From positions 1-64,000 of the forward strand of contig JAHIQI010000042.1 of NCBI GenBank assembly GCA_018902755.1: a stretch of 64,000 bases of DNA. Reading direction: 5' to 3'. This document shows positions 15,657-23,942 of the stretch, one piece after another. A program made the position numbers and the translations under genes. This stretch comes from Pseudomonadota bacterium. GTDB taxonomy: Bacteria > Desulfobacterota > Desulfarculia > Desulfarculales > Desulfarculaceae. The notes beneath the pieces were generated by a model. It was not told the DNA's origin. It ran no database searches and saw only the letters and a program-made list of their open reading frames with translations. Numbering within the stretch: the stretch's first letter is position 1; every line of letters starts with the position of its first letter.

Positions 15657-16964
15657 ATGACCGCCCTTCGCAAGTGCATCCTGGTGCTGTTGGACGGCTT
15701 GGCCGATCGGGCCCAGGTTTCTCTGGGCGGGCTGACTCCCCTCCAGGCGGCGGCCACCCCCAACCTGGACCGCCTGGCCACCGAGGGCGTTTGCGGGTAT
15801 TTCCACGCCCTGTCCCCTGGCCAGGCCCTGTCCAGCGAGGCGGCCCACTTCTTCATGATGGGCTACGCCCCCGAGGAGTTCCCCGGCCGGGGCTATCTGG
15901 AGGCCCTGGGCGAAGAGTTGGCCTTCGGGCCTGACGACATCCTCCTGCTGGCCCATCTGGCCCGCTGCCGCCCCCAGGACGGGCGGCTGGTGCTGCGGGA
16001 GAAGAAGCCTCTCCTGCCCGAAGGGGAGGCACAGGAGTTTTTTCGGGCCGTCCACTCTTACCAAAGTTCAGAGGGATCGGCCCGGCTGGAGCGCACCAAA
16101 GGCTCCAGCGGAGTATTGATTTTAAGCGGCGGGGCGCTCACGGCCTCGATCACCGACAGCGACCCCATGCACCCTGGCCTGCCCCTCATGGAGCCGCTGC
16201 CCTGGGAGGGTGCTGAAAGCGACCCCGCCGCCCTTCATTGCTGCTCCCTGCTTCGGGCCTACCTGGGCTGGGCCCACGCCCGCCTGGCCGCCCATCCCCG
16301 CAACGCCGGGGCCGCCGCGCCGGTGAACGCGGTGATCACCCAGCGGGCGGGCCGCACGCCAAACATTTCCACCCTGCAAGAGCGCTGGGGCCTGAAGGCC
16401 CTTTCCATCTCCTCGGCCCCCATCTATCGGGGGGTGTTCCGCGCCCTGGGTGCCCAGGCCGAGGTGGTTGCCGAGGCCACGGACCCCGCCCAAGACCTGG
16501 CCGCCAAACTGGTCCTGGCCGGGGAGCGCCTGGACGAGTTTGACCTGATCCACGTGCACAGCAAGGCCCCGGACGAGGCGGGCCACAAGAAGGACCCCGG
16601 CCTCAAGCGCCGGGTGATCGCCGCCCTGGACCAGGGCCTGGGCCAGGGCCTGGAGGCCCTGGCCGGGCGCGACATCCTGCTGGTGGTCACCGGCGACCAC
16701 GCCACCGCCTGCTCGGGCGACATGGTGCACTCGGGCGAGCCCTCTCCCCTGCTGCTGTGGGGGCCGGGGGTGTGGCGCGACCAGGCCACCACTTTTGACG
16801 AGACCCGCTGCGCCCAGGGCGCCCTGGGCCTGTTGCGGGGGCCGGAGCTGATGCACACCATCCTGAACGGCCTGGACCGGGGCAAGCTGTGGGGCCTCAG
16901 GGACAACCCCAGGGACCTGCCCTACTACCCCGCCGCCCGCCGGGCCCTGCGGCTGGAGGATTGA
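15657..16964 (+). CDS. apgM: 2,3-bisphosphoglycerate-independent phosphoglycerate mutase, archaeal type
   Basis: A 435-aa alkaline-phosphatase-superfamily enzyme interconverting 3- and 2-phosphoglycerate in glycolysis and gluconeogenesis. The N-terminal LVLLDGLADR carries the first metal Asp, TPLQAAATPNLDRLA follows, and late metal ligands lie in HVHSKAPDEAGHKKD and VVTGDHATACSGDMVHSGEPSP. The layout matches ApgM rather than GpmI. The frame opens 6 codons earlier (15639), but GGGGGAG lies 9 bases before the ATG at 15657, which fits better. An unrecognised PP-loop-like gene follows 8 bp downstream. Confidence 0.9.
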   Translation: MTALRKCILVLLDGLADRAQVSLGGLTPLQAAATPNLDRLATEGVCGYFHALSPGQALSSEAAHFFMMGYAPEEFPGRGYLEALGEELAFGPDDILLLAHLARCRPQDGRLVLREKKPLLPEGEAQEFFRAVHSYQSSEGSARLERTKGSSGVLILSGGALTASITDSDPMHPGLPLMEPLPWEGAESDPAALHCCSLLRAYLGWAHARLAAHPRNAGAAAPVNAVITQRAGRTPNISTLQERWGLKALSISSAPIYRGVFRALGAQAEVVAEATDPAQDLAAKLVLAGERLDEFDLIHVHSKAPDEAGHKKDPGLKRRVIAALDQGLGQGLEALAGRDILLVVTGDHATACSGDMVHSGEPSPLLLWGPGVWRDQATTFDETRCAQGALGLLRGPELMHTILNGLDRGKLWGLRDNPRDLPYYPAARRALRLED

Positions 16965-16972
16965 CCCGCTCC

Positions 16973-17803
16973 ATGGACAAGCAAGCCGCCCGCATATTCC
17001 GCGACAAGCCCGAGACCCTGCCCCTGCCCCCGGCAGCCATGCTGCCGCCCGAGGAGATACAGCGCCTGAGGCGCGCCTCCGGGGTGGCGGTGGTGGAGCT
17101 GGCCGGACGCGACAGCGTGGCCGCCGCCTTGAAAGCCGTGGAGGAGATGGGCCTCAAGATCCTGGTGCCCACCTACGTATACACCGGCAGCGAGCACGGG
17201 GCCTGGGACGAGGTGCCCCAGGCCTGGCAGCGCCTGCGGGGCCGCCTGCCCGCCGGGGTGGAGCTGACCCCCCTGCTGGTCATGGGGTCGCCCCGCTTCT
17301 GGCGGGCCCTCAACGGCCGCTACTTGCAGGAGCTGACCCGGCGCTTCGGCTTCAGCCCGGTGTGCCCCGGCTGCCATCTGTATTTGCACGCGGCGCGCAT
17401 CCCTCTGGCCAAGCGCCTGGGCGGGGTGGTGGTGGTGGCGGGCGAGCGCCTGAGCCACGACGGCCGGGACAAGCTGAACCAAGTGGCCCCGGCCCAGGAG
17501 GCCTACCAGGAGCTTTTTCGCGGCTTCGGCCTGGAGCTGGACCTTCCCCTGGCCCAGGTGAGCAGCGGCCGGGAGATAGAGAACATCCTGGGCCTGCCCT
17601 GGCCCGAGGGCGGCTACCAGTTGGGCTGCGTGTTCTCGGGCAACTATCTGGAGCCCGGCGGCGCTCTGGAGGTGCCCCTGGACAGCCTCAGATCCTATTT
17701 CCAGCGCTTCGCTCTGCCCCTGGCCCAGGAGGTGACCGCCGCCTACCTGGAGGGCCAAACGCCCGACCACCTGTCCCTGGCCGGGGGGCTGTTGTCCGCC
17801 TAG
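16973..17803 (+). CDS. uncharacterised protein with PP-loop-like N-terminus
   Basis: A 276-aa cytosolic protein whose precise family I do not recognise. Near residue 32 the string VVELAGRDSVAAALKAVEEMG resembles the SGGxDS pyrophosphate loop of PP-loop ATP-cleaving enzymes (tRNA thiolases, QueC, LarE), but with AGRDS. The following ILVPTYVYTGSEHG fits the next strand. A CPGCHLYLHAARIPLAKRLG segment supplies a CxxC-His pair that could hold zinc or an Fe-S cluster. ATP-dependent nucleotidyl or sulfur-transfer chemistry is a possible inference. It follows apgM by 8 bp, with GGAGGA inside the end of apgM, so the two are probably co-translated. Confidence 0.7.
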   Translation: MDKQAARIFRDKPETLPLPPAAMLPPEEIQRLRRASGVAVVELAGRDSVAAALKAVEEMGLKILVPTYVYTGSEHGAWDEVPQAWQRLRGRLPAGVELTPLLVMGSPRFWRALNGRYLQELTRRFGFSPVCPGCHLYLHAARIPLAKRLGGVVVVAGERLSHDGRDKLNQVAPAQEAYQELFRGFGLELDLPLAQVSSGREIENILGLPWPEGGYQLGCVFSGNYLEPGGALEVPLDSLRSYFQRFALPLAQEVTAAYLEGQTPDHLSLAGGLLSA

Positions 17804-17886
17804 GGGCCTTGGCAGCGCGCCCCGGCTTATACTAAGCTGTAGCCAGGCAGGCCCCAAGCAAACTCACCCTAAGCCGGAATCCGCCA

Positions 17887-19095
17887 GTGCCCCAAAACAG
17901 CAGCAGCGACAATCCGCCGCCCAAGGAGTCCTCCAGCCAGGGCGGCCTGAGGCAACAAGAGGCCATGCGCAACGTGGTGGCCTCCATGAGCGACGGCCTC
18001 ATGGTCATCAACCAGGACGGGGAGATCGTCTTCACCAACCCGGCCCTGAGCGGCATCCTGGACCTGCTGCCCGACGAGATGCTGGGGCGGGGGTGGGCCG
18101 AGCTTTTTTTCTCGGAGCCGGGCAACCGCGAGTTCAACCAGATCATCGTGGACGTCATTACCGAACGCATCTATCACTACAACAAGCAGGTGACCTACAA
18201 GGTGCCCCACGGCGGCACCAAGGACCTGATCATCACCACCGCCCTGTTGCCCAGCCCCGACCAGGACCAGGAAGTGGGCGGGGTGCTGGTAATGTTCAAG
18301 GACGTCAGCGAACTGACCCAGCTCCACCGCCGCTCCCGGGAGCTGCTGCGACAGTCGCGGCGTCTGTTCCAGGAAAAGCTGGAGAGCCTGGACCGCCTGG
18401 CCCGGGCCGTGGCCCACGAGATACGCAACCCGGTAACCACCATAGGCGGCCTGGCCACGCGCTTGATGAGTGACAAGCCCGCGGAAAGCCGCGACGCCCG
18501 CTACCTTAAGCGCATTTTGGAAGGCACCGCCCGCCTGGAGCGGGTGGTGGAGGAAGTGCGCAACTACGCCGACCTGCCCGCCCCGGTGCACCGGCAGATC
18601 AACTTGGCCAAGTGGTTGACCGAAACGGTGGCCCCCTTCCGTGACAAGGCCAGACGGCAACAAGTGCAACTGAGCCTCAGCGGTACGGCCAGGGGCCGCC
18701 AGGACAGCGATGCCATGATCGACCCCACCCTGCTGGGCAAGGTGGTGGAGATATTGGTCACCAACTCCCTGGAGGCCATGCCCCAGGGAGGCCGGCTCAA
18801 GATCGGGCTGATGTGCGACAAGGTAAGCGGGGTGATCACGGTGAGCGACACCGGCAAGGGCATGAGCCCGGCGGACCTGCCCTACGTCTTCGACCCCTTC
18901 TTCACCACCAAGGCCGACGCGGTGGGCATGAGCCTGGCCGTGGCCAAGCGCATCGCCCTGGAGCACCAGGGCGACCTGACCGTGATCAGCCGCCCGGGCA
19001 AAGGCACCACCTTCACCTTGACCATTCCCCAGGACGGCGGCCTGATGGATGAGAGCGCCTCCACGGCCAACTCCCGCCCGCCGGAGATGAAATAA
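17887..19095 (+). CDS. orphan PAS-domain sensor histidine kinase
   Basis: A 402-aa cytosolic kinase starting at GTG 17887. No membrane segment is visible. After a ~25-residue polar leader come a PAS domain (~30-145), a coiled linker, a HisKA domain with H177 in AVAHEIRNPVTTIGGLATRL, and HATPase_c with NSLEAMPQGGRLKIG and DTGKGMSPADLPYVFDPFFTT. The G2 glycine box, usually GTGLGL, is AVGMSL, which may alter ATP-lid dynamics. Overall it resembles NtrB/AtoS-type kinases. No response regulator is adjacent, so the partner is encoded elsewhere. The gene converges on livF with a 2-bp gap. Confidence 0.88.
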   Translation: MPQNSSSDNPPPKESSSQGGLRQQEAMRNVVASMSDGLMVINQDGEIVFTNPALSGILDLLPDEMLGRGWAELFFSEPGNREFNQIIVDVITERIYHYNKQVTYKVPHGGTKDLIITTALLPSPDQDQEVGGVLVMFKDVSELTQLHRRSRELLRQSRRLFQEKLESLDRLARAVAHEIRNPVTTIGGLATRLMSDKPAESRDARYLKRILEGTARLERVVEEVRNYADLPAPVHRQINLAKWLTETVAPFRDKARRQQVQLSLSGTARGRQDSDAMIDPTLLGKVVEILVTNSLEAMPQGGRLKIGLMCDKVSGVITVSDTGKGMSPADLPYVFDPFFTTKADAVGMSLAVAKRIALEHQGDLTVISRPGKGTTFTLTIPQDGGLMDESASTANSRPPEMK

Positions 19096-19097
19096 GT

Positions 19098-19805
19098 TTA
19101 TAGACCCAGGAAGGCGCGGCGCACCCCGTCGGAGGCCAGCAGGTCCTTGGCCGGCCCCTCGTCGCGTATGCGGCCGGTTTGCAGGACATAGGCCCAGTCG
19201 GATAGCTCCAGGGCCTCCAGCACGTTTTGCTCCACCAACAGCACCGTTGTCTCGCCTTCGGCCTGCAGGCGGCGCACCGTCTCGAACACCTCCGACACCA
19301 TCAGAGGAGCCAGGCCCAGGCTGGGCTCGTCGAGCATGAGCAGCTTGGGGCTGCTCATCAGGCCGCGCCCGATGGCCGCCATCTGCTGCTCCCCGCCGCT
19401 CATGGAGCCCACCGCCTGTTTCTTGCGCTCGGCCAGGCGCGGGAACAGCTCGTAAACGTGCTCCAGGTTGCGCTGCTTGGCCGCCTCGTCGCCCACGGTG
19501 TAGGCCCCCAGCAAGAGGTTCTCCTCCACGCTGAGCGGGCCGAAGAGCCGCCGCCCCTCGGGCACGTAGATCAGGCCTAGGCGCACGATTTCCTCGGTGC
19601 GCAGCCGGTCGATGCGCCTACCGTTGAAGTGCACCTCCCCGGCGGCGACCTTCACCGCGCCCATGATGGCCTTGAGCAGGGTGGTCTTGCCCGCGCCGTT
19701 GGCCCCCACCACGCCCACGGTCTGGTTCTGCGCCACCTTGATGGACAGGTCGCGCATAACCGGCAGGCCGGAATAGCGCACGGTGATGCCCTTGACCTCA
19801 AGCAT
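19098..19805 (-). CDS. livF: LIV-type ABC transporter ATP-binding protein LivF
   Basis: A 235-aa ATPase of a branched-chain-amino-acid-type importer. Walker A is GANGAGKTTLLKA, the signature MSGGEQQMAAIGRGL is followed by Walker B LLMLDEPSLGLAP, and the H-loop segment VLLVEQNVLEAL is present. It pairs with LivG at the cytoplasmic face of LivHM. The start overlaps the livG stop by 8 bp. It is the last gene of the DUF1445-livJHMGF run. The HAAT family also includes importers of amides, urea and other amino-acid-like solutes, so the name does not prove the substrate. Confidence 0.95.
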   Translation of the reverse strand: MLEVKGITVRYSGLPVMRDLSIKVAQNQTVGVVGANGAGKTTLLKAIMGAVKVAAGEVHFNGRRIDRLRTEEIVRLGLIYVPEGRRLFGPLSVEENLLLGAYTVGDEAAKQRNLEHVYELFPRLAERKKQAVGSMSGGEQQMAAIGRGLMSSPKLLMLDEPSLGLAPLMVSEVFETVRRLQAEGETTVLLVEQNVLEALELSDWAYVLQTGRIRDEGPAKDLLASDGVRRAFLGL

Positions 19806-20547
19806 CGCCGTTCTCCTTTTGCCGCTTCACGTAGTGGTCGCCCAGATAGGCGCGCACCACCTCCGGGTCCTTGACCACCGTGGCGGGCTCGCCCTCGGCG
19901 ATCTTGCGGCCGCTCTCCAGGACGATGACCCGGTGGCTGAGCTTCATCACCATCTCCAGCACGTGCTCGGTGAGCAACAGGGCCACCCCCCGCTCGCCGT
20001 GGACGCGCTGGAGCAGCTCGATGAGCCCGTCGATCTCCGAAGGGTTGAGCCCGGCCCCCACCTCGTCCAAAAGCAGCAGCTTGGGGTCGCTGGCCAGGGC
20101 GGTGGCCAGGGCCACCCGCTTCTGGGCTGCCACGGGCAGCTCGGTCATCATCTCCCCCGCCGTGTCGACGATGCCCAGAAAGTCCATGACCTCCAGGGCC
20201 ACCTCGCGGGCACCCCCCCGGGAGCTGGTGCGCATGAACGAGCCCACCATGACGTTTTCCACCACCTTGAGGTCGCCCGAGGCCTGGAAAATCTGGAAGG
20301 TGCGGGCCAGGCCCAGGCGGGCCACCTGGAAATCGCTGAGCCCGGTGATGTTTTCGCCGTCAAAGACCACGTTGCCCGAGGTTAGCGGGTAGAAACCGGC
20401 GATGCAGTTGAACAGAGTGGTCTTGCCCGCCCCGTTGGGCCCGATGAGCCCCACCACCTCGTCTTGGTCCACCTGGAAGGAGACCTCGTGGTTGGCCACC
20501 AGCCCGCCGAAGCGCTTGGTCACGTTGTTTACCTGCAGCAGAGCCAT
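19798..20547 (-). CDS. livG: LIV-type ABC transporter ATP-binding protein LivG
   Basis: A 249-aa ATPase. Walker A is GPNGAGKTTLFNC and Walker B is LLLLDEVGAGLNPSE. The LivG-specific insert (ARTFQIFQASGDLKVVENVMVG) is present. The signature helix reads ELPVAAQKRVALATAL in place of a canonical LSGGQ-type sequence, a variant that places Ala where Gly normally contacts ATP. The ATG at 20547 follows GGAGG; upstream extension of the frame is shadow. It lies 4 bp after livM and overlaps livF. Confidence 0.94.
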   Translation of the reverse strand: MALLQVNNVTKRFGGLVANHEVSFQVDQDEVVGLIGPNGAGKTTLFNCIAGFYPLTSGNVVFDGENITGLSDFQVARLGLARTFQIFQASGDLKVVENVMVGSFMRTSSRGGAREVALEVMDFLGIVDTAGEMMTELPVAAQKRVALATALASDPKLLLLDEVGAGLNPSEIDGLIELLQRVHGERGVALLLTEHVLEMVMKLSHRVIVLESGRKIAEGEPATVVKDPEVVRAYLGDHYVKRQKENGDA

Positions 20548-20551
20548 GGCC

Positions 20552-21553
20552 TTACCTCCGCCGCGCCCGCACCGCTTCCACGATGCCGTATACGCCGCGC
20601 GGCTGGGCGGCAGCGATGACCATGATGATAAGTCCGTACATGGCCAGGTCCATGCCCGCGAACCCCGCCTGGCCCCCCAGCCAGGAGCCAAGGTAGTTTT
20701 TCATGGGCACCAGGATGGCCGCGCCGATGATGGGCCCCCACATGGAGCCCGCCCCGCCCAGCATGGCCATCATGGCGATCAAGACCGAAAGGTCAAGGCT
20801 CATGGTGTCCTCGGGCTCGATGTTGAAGTTGTAGCAGGCGTGGAAGGAGCCCACCATGGCCACGTAGGCCGTGGCCACGGCATAGGCCTTGATCTTGGAC
20901 CAGTGCACGTCGATGCCCAGGCTGCGGGCCACGTGCTCGTTGTCCTTGATGGCCCGTAGCTGGTAGCCCAGGCGCGAGTGCCGAAAGCCGTTCATGTAGA
21001 TCAGGCCGATCAAAAACATGCCCAGCAGAATGTAATAGTAGTAGTAATCCTCGCGGAACTGGAGATAGAGCCAGTTGGGCATATCTCCCTTCATGGGAAT
21101 TTCCAAGCCCCTGGCCCCGCCCACGAAGTCCCACACCTCGAACAAATCCTTGAGCACCAGGCTGGTGGCGATGGTGGCGATGGCGAAGTAGTGGCCCTTG
21201 AGCCTAAACAGGGGGTAGCCGATGATGAAGGACCAGCCCACGGCCAGGGCCATGCCCACGGGCATGGAGAACCAGAAGGGCACGTCCCAGCGGATCATCA
21301 TCACCGCCGTGGTGTAGGCCCCGATGCCCACGTACTGGGCCTTGCCCAAATCCACCTGGCCGCCGTAGCCGCCGATGAGGTTCCAGCCCATGCCGTAGAG
21401 GCTGAACATGAGGAACTGGATCATGGTGGCCATGCCGAAGCTGGAGTGGGGCATGGCCGGGAACCACAGCAAAAAGGCCAACGCCGCTGCGGCCAGCCCC
21501 AGCTCGCTACGAGGCATGTCTCCGAAGTCGAAGGCGTTCTTTACTGCTTCCAT
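20552..21553 (-). CDS. livM: LIV-type ABC transporter permease LivM
   Basis: A 333-aa permease with eight or nine hydrophobic segments. The family signatures GWNLIGGYGGQVDLGKAQYVGIGAYT and GYQLRAIKDNEHVARSLGIDVHWSKIKAY (the cytoplasmic coupling loop) are present, as is the GGAGSMWGPIIGAAIL segment near the end. Start ATG 21553 overlaps the livH stop by 13 bp. The open frame continuing beyond this ATG is a livH shadow. It forms the transmembrane channel with LivH. Confidence 0.95.
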   Translation of the reverse strand: MEAVKNAFDFGDMPRSELGLAAAALAFLLWFPAMPHSSFGMATMIQFLMFSLYGMGWNLIGGYGGQVDLGKAQYVGIGAYTTAVMMIRWDVPFWFSMPVGMALAVGWSFIIGYPLFRLKGHYFAIATIATSLVLKDLFEVWDFVGGARGLEIPMKGDMPNWLYLQFREDYYYYYILLGMFLIGLIYMNGFRHSRLGYQLRAIKDNEHVARSLGIDVHWSKIKAYAVATAYVAMVGSFHACYNFNIEPEDTMSLDLSVLIAMMAMLGGAGSMWGPIIGAAILVPMKNYLGSWLGGQAGFAGMDLAMYGLIIMVIAAAQPRGVYGIVEAVRARRR

Positions 21554-22467
21554 CCGAAGAGTCCCTGTGGCCGCAAGACCATGATCAAGAAGTAAACCGC
21601 GTACACCATGGTGTACTTGAAGCTGTGTATCTCCAGCCCCCTGAGTCCCGCCGCGTCGATGGAGCGGAGAATGGCGTCCCACACCGGCGGCAGGTTGACG
21701 ATGAAGCCGATGAGGATGCCAGCCACCAGCGCCCCGCGCACGCTGCCGAAACCGCCCAGGGCCACGGTGGCGAAGGCGATCATGGTGAACAGCAGGCCCA
21801 CCCCCGGCTCCACCGGCCAGAAGTTGACCAACAGGCCCCCGGCCACCCCCACCGACGCGCCGCCCACGGCCCAGGCCAGGGCGTTCATGTATTCGGTGGA
21901 GATGCCCATGTAGCGGGCGCCCTCGGCGTCCAGGCTGGTGGCGGTGATGGCCTTGCCCACCCTGGTGCGGTTGATGAACCACCACACCACCGCGAAGCTG
22001 ATGAGGCTGAGCGCCGCCGCGGCCACTTTGGTGGATTCGAGCACCACCCCCGGCCCCACCAGGATGCTCTTGCCCACCAGCCAGCCCTCGTGCACGATCC
22101 TGGGCTCGCTTCCCATGAACAAAAGGGCCAGGTTGCGCAAAAAGATCATCAGACCGAAGGTGCCGAAGAGCTGGGCGATCATGGGCCCGCGCAAGAGGAA
22201 GCGGATGAGCCCGAAATAGCACATCACCCCCAGCACCGCGCCCACCAGCCCGGCCAGGGGCAGGGTCAACACCGGGTCCACCCCCAGCAGGGGGCTGGTG
22301 AGCAGGGTGGTGTACATGCCCACCATCAAAAATTCGCCGTGGGCGAAGTTGACGATGTCCATCACCCCGAAGATCACCGTGAGCCCCAGGGCCACCAAGG
22401 CGAACACCAGCCCCATGATCAAACCCGAGACCGCGGATTTAAGGATTTGGATGCCTAGTTCTTCCAT
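21541..22467 (-). CDS. livH: LIV-type ABC transporter permease LivH
   Basis: A 308-aa permease with about eight transmembrane helices. It shows the LivH N-terminal signature (GLIMGLVFALVALGLTVIFGVMDIVNFAHGEFLMVGMY, split over two helices), the coupling loop TSLDAEGARYMGISTEYMNALAWAVGG and the GGFGSVRGALVAGILIG segment. It partners LivM. It lies downstream of the binding-protein gene, separated by 118 bp that contain a strong hairpin. Confidence 0.95.
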   Translation of the reverse strand: MEELGIQILKSAVSGLIMGLVFALVALGLTVIFGVMDIVNFAHGEFLMVGMYTTLLTSPLLGVDPVLTLPLAGLVGAVLGVMCYFGLIRFLLRGPMIAQLFGTFGLMIFLRNLALLFMGSEPRIVHEGWLVGKSILVGPGVVLESTKVAAAALSLISFAVVWWFINRTRVGKAITATSLDAEGARYMGISTEYMNALAWAVGGASVGVAGGLLVNFWPVEPGVGLLFTMIAFATVALGGFGSVRGALVAGILIGFIVNLPPVWDAILRSIDAAGLRGLEIHSFKYTMVYAVYFLIMVLRPQGLFGWKQ

Positions 22468-22517
22468 GCCGGCTCCGCGCGGCCAGGGCTCGTCCCTGCC
22501 CCGCGCAAGGGCGCGCG

Positions 22518-22550
22518 TTTCCGGACCGGGCCCTGTGCCCGGCCCGGAAA
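22518..22550 (-). terminator. intercistronic hairpin between livJ and livH
   Basis: Arms TTTCCGGACCGGGC and GCCCGGCCCGGAAA pair over 14 bp (one G-U) around a 5-base loop (CCTGT). There is no T-run, so it is more likely an mRNA-stabilising or partial-attenuation element than a full terminator. Such a hairpin after the binding-protein cistron would allow an excess of LivJ over the membrane subunits. Confidence 0.55.
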
Positions 22551-22585
22551 CACCGCTTACTTAACAGGTTCGGTCAAGCGCCGGC

Positions 22586-23887
22586 CTAGTATCCCTGGAA
22601 GGGGTAGACCATGGGGGCGGTGGCGATATCAAAGGGATAGACCACCTCCAGGCCGATCTTGCCGTCCTTTTGCTTCTGGTACTGGCCGATGAGGCCGCCG
22701 CCCAGCACGTTCTGGCCGATCTCCTCGCCCTTGGTGGAGAACTTGATGCCCACCCAGGGGACCACCAGCTGGTCGCCGGGGATGCTGATGGTGTTGCAGG
22801 CCGCCTGGATGGCCTTGGGCTCGGTGCTGCCGGCCTTCTCCAAGACGTAGACCCAGGTTTGCAGGCCAGTGAAGGAGCGGGCGCTGGCCCCGCCCAGGTC
22901 GTGGCCCATCATCTTGACGTACAGGTCGTTCACCTGGCCGGACAGGGGCTTCATCTTGACCACGCTGGGCAAAAACACCGAGCGGGTGAGGATGCCCACG
23001 ATGTCGTCGCCCAAGGCCACGAACTCGGGCTTGTCAAAGCCGGCGTCCTGGCCCCAGATGATCTTGGGCTTGGCCTTCATGGACTTGAGAGTCTTGATCA
23101 TCAGCAGGGCGTCGGAGGTGTAGGAGGCAAAGAGCATGGCTCCCGGCTTGGCCGCGATCATGCTCTGCACCTCGGAGGACAGGTCCGGGCTCTTGGCCGC
23201 GTAGAGGATGTCCGAGGCCAGGGTGAAGCCGTACTCCTTGGCGAAGTTCTTGATCTCGATGGCAACGTTGGAGCCCCACTCGGTCTTTTCACACGCCGCC
23301 GCCAGGGGGTTCAAGTCTGCCATGGGAACCGCTTTGACGCCCTTGGCCTTGCCCTTGGTCATGCCCACCAGAAACTCGAACAGGTCCTTGGTGAACCACT
23401 TGTCGTGGGGCGTGGTGCGCCAGAACCATTTGAAGCCGCGCTTGGTCAGGGTGGGGCTGGTGGAAGAGCCGTTGATCATGGGCACGCCGTAGCGCTCGCA
23501 CACGGCGGACACGGTCTTGGTCACCGAGCTGTAGTAGCAGCCCAGGATGCCCACCACCTTGTCGTCCAGGATCAGCTTCTTGGCCAGGTCCGCGCCCAGC
23601 TGGGGGTTGCCCTGGTGGTCCTTGATGATCAAGGTGATCTTGGCCCCGCCCAGGGATTTGACGCCCGCGTTCTTGGCCATGTCCATGTTGATGTTAGGCA
23701 TGACCTTGTTGGCGATCTCCGCGGCCAGCTCGGCCCCGGCCCGAAGCTCACGCCCGGCGGCCGCCGCCGGTCCGGTGAGGGGGTAGATCACCCCGATCTT
23801 GATCTCCTTGGGGGCGGACCAAGCCATGGCCGGCACCAACATCGCCGCCAACAGCACAATGGCGGACACTAGAGCTATCTTACGCAT
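22586..23887 (-). CDS. livJ: LIV-type ABC transporter substrate-binding protein
   Basis: A 433-aa periplasmic binding protein of the Peripla_BP_6 (type I fold) class. Residues 1-24 form a signal peptide ending AMAWSA. The mature protein starts with EIKIGVIYPLTGPAAAAG, the typical first-lobe strand and ligand loop. The ATG at 23887 is preceded by a near-perfect AAAGGAGG; the open frame upstream is not coding. The ligand is unknown. Proximity to 5-oxoproline genes makes 5-oxoproline, glutamate or a related amide a testable idea. Confidence 0.93.
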   Translation of the reverse strand: MRKIALVSAIVLLAAMLVPAMAWSAPKEIKIGVIYPLTGPAAAAGRELRAGAELAAEIANKVMPNINMDMAKNAGVKSLGGAKITLIIKDHQGNPQLGADLAKKLILDDKVVGILGCYYSSVTKTVSAVCERYGVPMINGSSTSPTLTKRGFKWFWRTTPHDKWFTKDLFEFLVGMTKGKAKGVKAVPMADLNPLAAACEKTEWGSNVAIEIKNFAKEYGFTLASDILYAAKSPDLSSEVQSMIAAKPGAMLFASYTSDALLMIKTLKSMKAKPKIIWGQDAGFDKPEFVALGDDIVGILTRSVFLPSVVKMKPLSGQVNDLYVKMMGHDLGGASARSFTGLQTWVYVLEKAGSTEPKAIQAACNTISIPGDQLVVPWVGIKFSTKGEEIGQNVLGGGLIGQYQKQKDGKIGLEVVYPFDIATAPMVYPFQGY

Positions 23888-23942
23888 CTGGTTCTCCTCC
23901 TTTTGAGGCAGTAGATGGTTTTGCTCACCAAAATATTCGCGC

